From assembly GCA_021790055.1 (NCBI GenBank), contig JAJYIL010000202.1, positions 1-6,064 of the forward strand: a DNA stretch of 6,064 bases, read 5' to 3'. The notes under the pieces were generated by a model. It saw only the letters and a list, made by a program, of their open reading frames with translations, did no database searches and had not been told where the DNA came from. The stretch's first letter is position 1. Every line of letters begins with the position of its first letter. Origin of the DNA: Bacteroidota bacterium (GTDB lineage: Bacteria; Bacteroidota; Ignavibacteria; Ignavibacteriales; Ignavibacteriaceae). This document shows, piece after piece, positions 1 to 5,700 of the stretch. A program made the position numbers and the translations under genes.

Positions 1-147
1 ACCATCATTATCGGATTTCAATCCAACGAGGTAATTTTTCATGGAATTATCGCTTATTACCACATAATCCGACTCATCAGTGCGCGCAAAAATGGAGGTT
101 GCGCCTATTAAAAGAACAGCTACCAACATTACTACTTGCTTTTTCAT
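1..147 (-). CDS. Exported small protein, N-terminal part only (possible HEAT-like repeat protein)
   Basis: Forty-nine codons are visible and the gene continues beyond the left edge. The start ATG at 147 is preceded by AAGGAG with a 7-nt gap. Residues 1-21 form a signal peptide: MKK, a hydrophobic core (VVMLVAVLLIGATSIF), and a likely cut after Ala21. The mature part begins RTDESDYVVISDNS and ends at the edge with MKNYLVGLKSDNDG. The pattern 'NxLxGLKSDNxG' at the head of a short secreted protein resembles small periplasmic HEAT-type repeat proteins of Ignavibacteria/Bacteroidota, in which this segment is followed by 'LxxSxAYxLGE'. That assignment is inference from a short stretch. Expression as a real exported protein is well supported; its function is not known. 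Confidence 0.75.
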   Translation of the reverse strand, partial: MKKQVVMLVAVLLIGATSIFARTDESDYVVISDNSMKNYLVGLKSDNDG

Positions 148-174
148 GTCAGTACTCCTTTCAATTCTGGTTGT

Positions 175-202
175 CAAATAATTAATTTATTTCACTGGCA
201 AA
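175..202 (-). promoter_or_regulatory. Possible Bacteroidota-style promoter of the left-edge gene
   Basis: Read on the minus strand, TTTG (202-199) is followed 18 nt later by TATTTG (180-175), which loosely resembles the Bacteroidota -33/-7 pattern TTTG...TAnnTTTG. The -7 half lacks the two-base spacer, so the match is imperfect. A start of transcription near 168 would leave a leader of about 20 nt with the ribosome site. The area is AT-rich and chance matches are easy. Confidence 0.2.
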
Positions 203-339
203 AATAATTCTAATAGGTCGACATGAAAGCAATTAGTGAAGGAAGGATTATATAGATGATTAAACGCTGTGCATTTCATTTATTTGGTAATAAAATACTA
301 CCTGCGGTTCAATTAATAATAGAAACTACGTAATTGCTA

Positions 340-443
340 AATTGTCAAATTGCTTTATAATAAGTTCCAGCCCGGGCTGATTAGCGCTCCGTCGATGAAG
401 CTTTGGAGCGTAATCGATCTTTGGCTTAAGCAATTTAACAATT
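340..443 (-). repeat. Nested inverted-repeat structure (possible 3' UTR structured RNA or small MITE-like relic)
   Basis: The outer arms are AATTGTCAAATTGCTT (340-355) and AAGCAATTTAACAATT (428-443), complementary at 15 of 16 positions. The exception is a G-U wobble if transcribed from the minus strand and an A/C mismatch if from the plus strand. Inside lies a second stem, GATTAGCGCTCC (379-390) with GGAGCGTAATC (405-415): 11 pairs with one bulged base. A perfect 12-base palindrome, CAGCCCGGGCTG (368-379), abuts it. The element begins about 27 nt after the VOC stop on the minus strand, so it would lie in that gene's 3' leader-out. It has no long T tract of a standard terminator. Confidence 0.5.
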
Positions 444-469
444 AAAAATAAATGCGCTGTTGCCTGATA

Positions 470-820
470 TTAATTTCCTTGATACAGACCTATCGTGTTC
501 CCATCGGGATCGAAGATAAGGGCATAAGCGCCCATTGCGGGTATAATTGTTTTTCCGCGGGATTCCTTGCCCCCCAGTTCCTTTGCCTTTTTCAGATAGT
601 CTTCAACGGAATTTACTTTAACGTGAAATATTGTTGAATCGCCCTTAGCTACTTTGTTAACTTTTCGCAAACCTATAGTAAAGCCTTTATGAGTGTTGAA
701 TAGAAGATATCCGTTGCCGAATGGTTTAAATTCCCAGCCGAACATCTTTGCGTAAAAATCTTTACTATTGTTCAAGTCTGTGGATGGAATTTCTGCGTGC
801 GCTAATAATTCTGATGCCAT
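470..820 (-). CDS. VOC family (glyoxalase/bleomycin-resistance fold) protein
   Basis: The 116-residue product is a single vicinal-oxygen-chelate domain of usual length. The N-terminal strand LLAHAEIPSTDLNNSKDFY and the following FGWEF match the first beta-alpha-beta half. The second half has FHVKVNSVEDYLKKAKELGG and the closing FDPDGNTIGLYQGN. His8 and His66 occupy the usual positions of metal ligands. The final ligand, commonly Glu in glyoxalase I, is Gln114, as in many VOC proteins annotated only by fold. The substrate therefore cannot be read from sequence, and lactoylglutathione lyase should not be assumed. The start ATG at 820 follows AAGGAA with a 7-nt gap. No signal peptide is present, so it is probably cytosolic. 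Upstream lies a 200-base gap with no good gene, so it is probably transcribed alone. Confidence 0.9.
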   Translation of the reverse strand: MASELLAHAEIPSTDLNNSKDFYAKMFGWEFKPFGNGYLLFNTHKGFTIGLRKVNKVAKGDSTIFHVKVNSVEDYLKKAKELGGKESRGKTIIPAMGAYALIFDPDGNTIGLYQGN

Positions 821-971
821 TTTACAGTTCCTTAAAAATATTTCTTAGAAAGTTTTGGTGTTTCGAATATAAAAAAAATCTTAACAGATTCCCATGATGG
901 ATTAGTAAGCATTTTAGGCATTGGCTCCTGATCTGCATCATCAAAATAAGTAAGGGATTTGAGAACATGAA

Positions 972-984
972 CGTTATTATAACG
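972..984. promoter_or_regulatory. Short perfect palindrome, possible operator
   Basis: CGTTAT and ATAACG flank one central T, giving perfect 6-base arms. It lies in the gap between the Cys-cluster gene and the VOC gene, about 150 bases upstream of the VOC start. This is compatible with a binding site for a dimeric regulator, but a single AT-rich palindrome of this size may be chance. Confidence 0.2.
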
Positions 985-1000
985 GGAAATAAATCAGGAT

Positions 1001-1024
1001 TAAAATAATCAATTGGTATTGATT
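1001..1024 (-). terminator. Weak hairpin directly at the stop of the Cys-cluster gene
   Basis: On the minus strand, AATCAA (1024-1019), a 6-nt loop and TTGATT (1012-1007) form a 6-pair stem starting at the stop codon, followed by ATTTTA. The stem is AT-rich and therefore weak. It may be a poor intrinsic terminator or only a chance structure. Confidence 0.25.
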
Positions 1025-1821
1025 TATTCGTCAAGCCCGGGTCTTACAAATTTTCTACAGTCAGGAAATTCTTTTTCCATTTCGTTTAACAGCTTTCCGG
1101 CAGTTACCAATAAAGCCGTTACTTCGTTTTTAAATTCTACTACAGCATCAAACAGCTTGTTTAACGCATTAATCGAGCTTTCAATTGCAATCAACGCTAT
1201 CTTAGCCGTGCCGTTCATATCGTACGCATCGATATCCTTCATCTCTTCATCGCGCTCACGGTCATAACTCCATTTACCGCTTAAAGCCCGTCGAATCTTT
1301 ACAAAGATAAACATATGAAACCACGCAACTACTTCATATCCTTCATAAAGTTTTAGCGAATTTTCGTCCTTCTCTTTATCTATTACGTTGGTATGAAGCT
1401 TGTACTTTTCATTTAGGTTTTCTAAAAGAGAATGGGCGTTGTTAAAATACTCATCGCTTAACTTCACAAGGATATTCTGTTTAACGGTTTCATCTCTCTG
1501 CTTCCTATTTTCCTCGTACTTCTTGTCTTCAAAATTTGGTAAGTCGTTTATAAAGGGATCATCGTCTTCATCACTGCCGGGCTCAAAACCATCATCGTCA
1601 TCATAATCGTCGAAAATTGAGCTGTTGTTATCGTCGTCTTCTGCGTGGAAATTAAAAATCTCCTTGAAGTCCGGCAGTTCACCGTTATTTAATAACTGGT
1701 ACGTGGTAATTTTAGATTCGTTTGTAAAAAGCAGGCACCGGGATGTGAATTTACATCTCTCACACCAGCGGTCACAGTAGTTATATATTCCTGGGATGTG
1801 TGACTTTTTTTCATCGCTCAT
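1024..1821 (-). CDS. Conserved uncharacterised protein with N-terminal cysteine cluster and acidic linker
   Basis: The ATG at 1821 is chosen because AAGGAT lies 9 nt upstream. An in-frame ATG nine codons earlier would overlap that site. This gives 265 residues. Residues 8-29 (HIPGIYNY then CDRWCERCKFTSRC) hold four cysteines spaced C16-x3-C20-x2-C23-x5-C29, consistent with a zinc or iron-sulfur site; the metal is not determined. A very acidic, low-complexity linker (about 61-95) with runs of Asp follows. The C-terminal two thirds look helical, with an IALIAIESSINALNKLFDAVVEF helix region and a characteristic end, EFPDCRKFVRPGLDE. I recognise the 'PGIYNYCDRWCERC...FVRPGxDE' architecture as recurring in Bacteroidota and relatives, without a known function. 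No signal peptide or membrane segment is present. It sits alone, between decayed sequence and the VOC gene. Confidence 0.85.
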   Translation of the reverse strand: MSDEKKSHIPGIYNYCDRWCERCKFTSRCLLFTNESKITTYQLLNNGELPDFKEIFNFHAEDDDNNSSIFDDYDDDDGFEPGSDEDDDPFINDLPNFEDKKYEENRKQRDETVKQNILVKLSDEYFNNAHSLLENLNEKYKLHTNVIDKEKDENSLKLYEGYEVVAWFHMFIFVKIRRALSGKWSYDRERDEEMKDIDAYDMNGTAKIALIAIESSINALNKLFDAVVEFKNEVTALLVTAGKLLNEMEKEFPDCRKFVRPGLDE

Positions 1822-1869
1822 GATAAAATAATCCTTAGAATTGCACACACAACTTATAAAATATTTCTA

Positions 1870-1959
1870 TTACATGCATATGTTTAAAGTTGCATCTTTA
1901 GCTACAATGGCGTTGAAACCCAAATCGTCACATACTCTCGCGATCGTTTCATTTTTAAA
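1870..1959 (-). pseudogene. Possible fragment of an isochorismatase-like cysteine hydrolase
   Basis: A 29-codon open frame bounded by stops, without a proper start, reads KNETIARVCDDLGFNAIVAK and then DATLNICM. The pattern ETxAR-x3-DLGF-x3-V-x2-DAT is the segment that follows the catalytic cysteine in isochorismatase-family hydrolases, typically 'ETTARxAxxLGFxTxVVxDAT'. The catalytic Cys region and the Asp/Lys of the triad are not found upstream. If real, this is only a small relic. It lies just downstream of the decayed ACT-like gene in the same orientation, which fits a degraded two-gene stretch. The match is from memory and short, so the call is tentative. Confidence 0.3.
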
Positions 1960-1980
1960 TCAATTAATAATAAAACGGTA

Positions 1981-2204
1981 TTAGCCGTTAAATTCTAGTC
2001 CTAACTTCTTAGCTCCTACAGTTATCTTCGAACTATCTTTTGCAAAGAGAGTGAATTTAGTTCTGTTTGTTTTCAAGGGAATTGCCTTAAAGCATGGAAG
2101 TCGAGGCCGGAATCTACAAGTGTTAATAGCAATTTGGAGGCACTGGTAATTTGATAGTCGACTGTAATGTTGTAGAATTCTATTTGTAAAACATCGAGAG
2201 CCAT
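1981..2204 (-). pseudogene. ACT-like small protein gene, frameshifted and truncated
   Basis: The gene opens with a perfect AAGGAG 5 nt before an ATG at 2204. It reads MALDVLQIEFYNITVDYQIT, then SASKLLLTLVDSGLDFHAL, and breaks into a stop at 2073-2075. Shifting frame at about 2088 restores KAIPLKTNRTKFTLFAKD, then SSKITVGAKKLGLEFNG, up to a TAA at 1981-1983. One missing A in TTTAAGGC (expected TTTAAAGGC) explains the shift. The joined product resembles the first half of small ACT-domain-like proteins (roughly 130-145 residues in relatives). Those continue '..LDGPHPALLVQGDDEPGAL..' at the point where this copy stops. So both a frameshift and loss of the second half are seen. The intact ribosome site suggests recent decay. 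Function of the family is unclear; ACT domains usually bind small ligands such as amino acids. Confidence 0.7.
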
Positions 2205-2548
2205 ATTTTCTCCTTTTAAAATTGAATATCTTTATTACAATTTAAAGAATTAATTTTTCTAAATAAACAAAAAATATTTAACGGATAGGCAACAAACTAC
2301 AAACCTGCAATTATTATTGTCAACAAGCTTCACACTGTGTAAATCATTCATAACACGAAAATAATTCCTGTGCTGTACACCACTCTATTATAGTGAGACA
2401 TGAAATCAGTTCATCCAGACAGAAATGCATCAATCTTTCCTGGCAAAATTCTTGACCTTGTTGAAACATTCCGTGCCAATACTTGGTCCGGAAGTTTTTA
2501 ATTATCAATGCTCAGGGGGTAGTATGTACAACAATTATAGGATCTATT
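2205..2548. other. Intergenic region between the divergent ACT-like relic and ompA
   Basis: This AT-rich gap of about 340 bases must carry the ompA promoter, but I cannot place it with confidence. TTGACC near 2452 and TTGAAA near 2461 have no good -10 partner at the right distance. A 33-codon plus-strand frame (2400-2501) lacks a good ribosome site. The plus-strand frame upstream of the ompA start also stays open from 2483, but this is judged to be untranslated leader. Confidence 0.5.
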
Positions 2549-3937
2549 ATGAAAAAGTTAATAGCTTGTTCGTTGTTCCTAATTGTTCTTTCAACATTAT
2601 CTTTTGCACAGCAGCAAAAGATTATACCTGCGAAAGAAAATACTTACTCGGGGGCGTTATCTTTAGGTTTCGATGCAGGTACTACAATTGGTCGTACGGA
2701 TTATAGCCACGTACGCGCCGATTATCTTGGAAGGGCAAATCTCGAATATTTATTTCCGTCCACGACCGGTGGAATATTTGGGCTTAAGGGATTCGTCGAT
2801 GGAGGTTATGTTAGCGGGGAAGATGACCGCAGGGTTCCAACTGTTTTTAGAACCAGCTTGTTTAATATTGGCGGAGGGATTACATATACACTTTCAATAA
2901 AAGACGTAGTTTATCCTTACGTCTTTGCAGGAGCTTCTTATCTTCATTTTGATCCTCGGAATGAAAGCGGCAGCCGGCTTCCTAATAATGCGGCAGGCGC
3001 TTATAAAAGGAATGAAATTAATTACCTCGGTGAAGTGGGCTTGCACTTTCTTCTTACCGATGCGGTTAGTTTGAATATCGGGGTGGGCGGCGAATTCAGC
3101 TCCCACGATAACTGGGATGATATTGTAACGGGAGGCGATAACGATATGCTTATTGATATTACTGCAGGAATGTCTTATGCTTTCGCTTTTAGAGGAGACA
3201 AAGACGGAGACGGCGTTCCCGATGATATCGATCAGTGTCCTAACACTCCTAAGGGTGTTAAAGTGGATGAGTTCGGCTGCCCTTTAGATGCCGATAATGA
3301 CGGTGTACCGGATTACTTGGATAAATGCCCTGATACTCCTCATGGAGTTAAAGTAGATGCAACAGGTTGTCCGATTGACAGCGACCATGACGGTGTACCG
3401 GATTATAAAGATAAATGTCCGAACACTCCCGCCGGCGTTCAGGTTGATGCCGAAGGCTGTCCGTTAGACAGCGATCATGATGGTGTGCCGGATTATAAAG
3501 ATAAGTGTCCGAATACTCCTGCTGGTGTAGCAGTAGATAAATACGGCTGCCCGATTAAAAAAGAAGTCAAGAAAGTTGTAGTAACTAAGATTCAAAAGCT
3601 GGTACTGAATGGAAACACTAATTTTGAATTTAACAAAGCTGAGCTTCTTCCGGATGCTTACAGTTTACTGGCACCGCTTGTTAAATCGATGAAAGAAGAT
3701 ACTACGCTTAAATTCAGTGTTGCCGGATATACAGATGCAATCGGCTCTGATTCTTATAATCTTGATCTTTCAAGAAGAAGAGCGCAAGCCGTAGTTGATT
3801 ACCTCATAACGCAAGGAATAGACGCAAACAGGTTCGAAATAATAGGAATGGGAAAGTCAGATCCCGTTGCTACCAATTCGACTCCTGAGGGACGCGCAAT
3901 GAACAGGAGAGTTGAAATAACTCCTATTGGAAAATAG
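2549..3937 (+). CDS. OmpA family outer-membrane protein with four thrombospondin type 3 repeats
   Basis: The start at 2549 is preferred to the in-frame ATG at 2483. It has AGGA 6 nt upstream and opens a proper signal peptide, MKKLIACSLFLIVLSTLSFA, cut before QQQ. The product is then 462 residues. Residues about 35-214 look like a beta-barrel, with alternating hydrophobic strands ending in MSYAFAF. Residues 217-336 are four 30-residue calcium-binding type 3 repeats (D-x-D-x-DGVPD...D-x-CP-x-TP...GCP), each with two cysteines. Residues about 345-462 form the OmpA-like peptidoglycan-binding domain with FNKAEL, GYTDAIGSDSYNLDLSRRRA and the closing NRRVEITPIGK. Asp396 and Arg411, 15 residues apart, match the pair that holds diaminopimelate in Acinetobacter OmpA. 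The protein should anchor the outer membrane to the cell wall, with the repeats as a rigid spacer. It is a single-gene unit with a terminator-like hairpin. Confidence 0.95.
   Translation: MKKLIACSLFLIVLSTLSFAQQQKIIPAKENTYSGALSLGFDAGTTIGRTDYSHVRADYLGRANLEYLFPSTTGGIFGLKGFVDGGYVSGEDDRRVPTVFRTSLFNIGGGITYTLSIKDVVYPYVFAGASYLHFDPRNESGSRLPNNAAGAYKRNEINYLGEVGLHFLLTDAVSLNIGVGGEFSSHDNWDDIVTGGDNDMLIDITAGMSYAFAFRGDKDGDGVPDDIDQCPNTPKGVKVDEFGCPLDADNDGVPDYLDKCPDTPHGVKVDATGCPIDSDHDGVPDYKDKCPNTPAGVQVDAEGCPLDSDHDGVPDYKDKCPNTPAGVAVDKYGCPIKKEVKKVVVTKIQKLVLNGNTNFEFNKAELLPDAYSLLAPLVKSMKEDTTLKFSVAGYTDAIGSDSYNLDLSRRRAQAVVDYLITQGIDANRFEIIGMGKSDPVATNSTPEGRAMNRRVEITPIGK
3197..3556 (+). repeat. Four in-frame 90-bp repeats encoding TSP3 modules in ompA
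   Basis: Units begin at 3197, 3287, 3377 and 3467, each 90 bases or 30 residues, with no gaps. Units 3 and 4 encode the same first 20 residues (DSDHDGVPDYKDKCPNTPAG) but differ at eight codons in that stretch, all synonymous. Units 1 and 2 are more diverged. Each unit carries the acidic calcium-binding motif and two cysteines. Confidence 0.9.
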
Positions 3938-3959
3938 GGCGCATCATCAGTCGTCAATG

Positions 3960-3997
3960 CAGGACAGCTGGTTATTCCGGCTGCCCTGTTCTTTGTT
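3960..3997 (+). terminator. Terminator-like hairpin after ompA
   Basis: CAGGACAGC (3960-3968) pairs with GCTGCCCTG (3980-3988), 8 of 9 positions, around an 11-base loop, and is followed by the T-rich TTCTTTGTT. It lies 22 bases after the ompA stop, in the right orientation for intrinsic termination. The T tract is interrupted, so efficiency is uncertain. Confidence 0.65.
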
Positions 3998-4050
3998 AAT
4001 TAAGTTATAAATAGAATAGTTCTAAAACCTACCATCATTTCCATATTCTG

Positions 4051-4074
4051 TTATACCCGTATACCATTATACCA
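4051..4074. repeat. Three tandem copies of an 8-base unit
   Basis: TTATACCC, GTATACCA and TTATACCA lie head to tail, sharing the core TATACC. They sit in the short gap between the convergent ompA and DUF2911 genes, just after the DUF2911 stop. No function is evident. It may be a small slippage product. Confidence 0.5.
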
Positions 4075-4079
4075 AATCT

Positions 4080-4673
4080 TCAGTCTGTGGTCGAAATCTT
4101 AAAAGGCACTTTAAGCTTTTCCCATCGGAGATAAGCAGTGCATGAATATCCATCCAGATTATCAAAGCCGTATGATAGCCATTCGTGGAAGGGAACTTCA
4201 ACCGGAGTAACCTTTATCCGAAGAGCATCATCTTTTTCGTTATATAAAAAGCTTCCCCAAATAGTTGTATCCTTATTGAATATAATTGTCCACTCTTTCG
4301 GTTCGGGAATGAAATCCATGCTGTACTTTCCTGCCGGCAGCTTATGTCCGTCAATCGTAACATTTTTACTAAAGTCTATTGTTGTACACTCATTCGCACC
4401 GCCTCGCCAGGGGAAAGGTTTGCCTTTCGATTCGTTATTCCCGGGTGCAAGTCCGTACGGTACAAGACCTCCCCAAATCTTTCTTCCTTTAACTCCCGGT
4501 CTACTGTAAGAAATGTTTATATCGGTATCGACTCCTATCCTTTGATAAACTCCAGCCTTTAAGCTTAGCCGCGGCTTCTTTGCCTTCTGTGCTTGTGCCG
4601 TTGAAACAAAAGAAATAAACAGCAATGCCGAAAATACAAAGACAATGTTCTTGTAAAGCTTGCTTTGATTCAT
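4080..4673 (-). CDS. Exported DUF2911 domain protein
   Basis: The start ATG at 4673 has GGAGG 5 nt upstream; an upstream in-frame TTG would put the ribosome site inside the gene. The product is 197 residues. Residues 1-28 are a signal peptide with a hydrophobic core (IVFVFSALLFISFV) and a likely cut after AQA. The mature part shows the DUF2911 pattern in order: YSRPGVKGRKIWGGLVPYG (56-74), WRGGANECTTIDF (89-101), LPAGKYS (112-118), WTIIFNKD (128-135), WGSFLYNEKDDALRI (139-153) and LRWEKLKVPF (182-191). It contains an extra GNNESKGKPFP segment before WRGGAN, seen in some members. The fold is thought to be beta-rich and the function is unknown. The export signal places it in the periplasm or at the cell surface. 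It converges on ompA but has its own upstream region and is probably monocistronic. Confidence 0.93.
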   Translation of the reverse strand: MNQSKLYKNIVFVFSALLFISFVSTAQAQKAKKPRLSLKAGVYQRIGVDTDINISYSRPGVKGRKIWGGLVPYGLAPGNNESKGKPFPWRGGANECTTIDFSKNVTIDGHKLPAGKYSMDFIPEPKEWTIIFNKDTTIWGSFLYNEKDDALRIKVTPVEVPFHEWLSYGFDNLDGYSCTAYLRWEKLKVPFKISTTD

Positions 4674-4937
4674 AGCTTCCTCCAAAAATAGTTTTATGAA
4701 TTTATTATTGAATAACGAACTTTAAATTGCACAAAATAAATAATAAAAGCCATTGAATATGAAAGTGACGTGGGATCAGGCTGAATGGACAAACTTTCTT
4801 ATAAATAACTTCGCAGTCCATCAGGTAGTCAAAGAAAAGGAAGCGTGTATCATTTAAAATATCCACTTATAAAATATTGATTGGTATTCGGAGTCTAATC
4901 ATGTACGTTGCACATGAAATTAGAAAGGAAAATAGAC

Positions 4938-5357
4938 ATGAAAAAGGCTTTAGTAATAGTACAGAGTGAAAACGTCGCAACTAAAAAATTCGGCGAAGTA
5001 ATTACGGAATTTCTTCTTTATAGAGGACTTACTGCCGAGCTTATTCCTATAAGCAGCTTTGAACCCAAGTACCTTAACGGTGCAGATTACCTGCTTTTAA
5101 GCGGCTGGAAAAACAAATCACTTTTTTCAGTTAAACAGCCTGATGAAGAGTGGAAGTCGCTTATAAAAAGACTTCCTTCACTTAACGGAATAAAGACAGC
5201 ACTGTTCGCCGCAAACAAGTTCTTCGCCGGCAGAATGCTGAAGAGCATGAAAAAATATCTCAGTGATAAAACCGAAAGTCTGGATATCACCTTGCAATCA
5301 AGAGACGGCTCTCTTTCCATATCCGATAAAATGGATTTAAATGAATTTATAAAATAA
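4938..5357 (+). CDS. Flavodoxin-like fold protein without a canonical FMN phosphate loop
   Basis: The ATG at 4938 is favoured because AAAGGA lies 8 nt upstream. The longer frame from 4908 would contain that site. The 139-residue product starts MKKALVIVQSENVATKKFGEVI, a first beta strand and helix as in flavodoxins. It then has a second strand (AELIPISSF), the strand 'ADYLLLSGW' (49-57), a tryptophan in EEW (70-72) and 'KTALFAANKFFAGRMLKSMKKYL' (86-108). The last part resembles the 'KKxALFxTYKxxxGxMFxxMEKYL' segment of small flavodoxin-like proteins. The phosphate-binding T-x-T-G-N-T loop is replaced by SENVAT, lacking the glycine, so FMN binding is doubtful. No signal peptide is present. It is a lone plus-strand gene followed by a strong hairpin. 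The fold call is from pattern recognition; function unknown. Confidence 0.8.
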   Translation: MKKALVIVQSENVATKKFGEVITEFLLYRGLTAELIPISSFEPKYLNGADYLLLSGWKNKSLFSVKQPDEEWKSLIKRLPSLNGIKTALFAANKFFAGRMLKSMKKYLSDKTESLDITLQSRDGSLSISDKMDLNEFIK

Positions 5358-5402
5358 TATATTAATGGGACGCTTAAGAGAAGTGCCCTGTCTTAATAAA
5401 TC

Positions 5403-5416
5403 TTGGGTTAACCCAA
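5403..5416. repeat. Perfect 14-base palindrome
   Basis: TTGGGTTAACCCAA is a perfect palindrome 46 bases after the flavodoxin-like stop and 20 bases before the terminator hairpin. It could be a protein-binding site or part of the transcript end structure. No partner copy was seen in the window. Confidence 0.5.
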
Positions 5417-5436
5417 ATCGGAGAAACGGGGGTCAA

Positions 5437-5489
5437 AAATTAGAAGTCAGAGATAATGACTCAGTACTCTGAATTCTGATTTCTTTTTT
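5437..5489 (+). terminator. Strong intrinsic terminator of the flavodoxin-like gene
   Basis: AAATTAGAAGTCAGAG (5437-5452) pairs with CTCTGAATTCTGATTT (5467-5482): 16 positions with one G-U wobble and one mismatch, around a 14-base loop. The right arm runs into TTTCTTTTTT. It lies 80 bases after the stop at 5357. The left side is A-rich as well, so it might also stop minus-strand transcripts coming from the transposase remnant. Confidence 0.75.
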
Positions 5490-5700
5490 CCTGAAAATCG
5501 GGACACCAAATTTAGCGGCAAATAGAATATAGCTACTTCTTCCCCGCTTAACCTCAGCCTTTTCTCTTCTTCACTTAAACATAATTCAATGCATAGGAAG
5601 AAACAACCATAACAATGCACACCGCCGTAATAACAGCACTATTCGTAAGGTATGTTGCCGCCACTGCAGTAATTAATAAAATCGTTCTGATTTGTACATC

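Larger units (their letters stand above)
148..469. other. Intergenic region with a structured segment
   Basis: This gap of about 320 bases separates the left-edge gene from the VOC gene, both on the minus strand. It holds the leader of the left gene (148-205) and a nested inverted-repeat structure at 340-443, described separately. It also holds a 25-codon plus-strand frame at 256-333 that has a ribosome-site-like AAGGA but no recognisable product. Nothing else stands out. Confidence 0.6.
5358..5700. other. Intergenic region between the flavodoxin-like gene and the transposase remnant
   Basis: About 340 bases hold the 14-base palindrome and the terminator hairpin listed separately. On the minus strand a 41-codon hydrophobic open frame (5575-5700) without a start codon follows the transposase remnant's stop directly. 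A further startless minus-strand frame covers roughly 5454-5640, reading SEEEKRLRLSGEEVAIFYLP in part, but overlaps the terminator. No intact gene is supported. Confidence 0.5.

Noticed and set aside
256..333. A 25-codon plus-strand frame preceded by AAGGA at 8 nt
   Set aside because: The ribosome-site-like sequence is suggestive, but the peptide (MIKRCAFHLFGNKILPAVQL...) has no recognisable signature and the gene would be very short; chance is more likely.
822..1034. A 70-codon minus-strand frame between the VOC and Cys-cluster genes
   Set aside because: It lacks a ribosome site, overlaps the end of the Cys-cluster gene, has unremarkable composition rich in Phe, Leu and Ile as expected of AT-rich DNA, and matches no family I know.
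2400..2501. A 33-codon plus-strand frame upstream of ompA (begins MKSVHPDRNASIFPG)
   Set aside because: The composition looks somewhat coding-like, but there is no good ribosome site and no known family. It may be ompA leader sequence or a small relic.
2483..2548. A longer N-terminus for OmpA
   Set aside because: The extra 22 residues would hide the signal peptide, and the better ribosome site is just before 2549.
4138..4562. Plus-strand frames opposite DUF2911
   Set aside because: These are antisense shadows of a well-supported gene with clear family motifs.
4759..4857. A 32-codon plus-strand frame (MKVTWDQAEWTNFLINNF...) upstream of the flavodoxin-like gene
   Set aside because: It has no ribosome site and no recognisable family, so there is too little to call a gene.
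5454..5640. A startless minus-strand frame containing SEEEKRLRLSGEEVAIFYLP
   Set aside because: It has no start codon, overlaps the terminator hairpin, and its charged part comes from a purine-rich tract. Chance is the simplest explanation.
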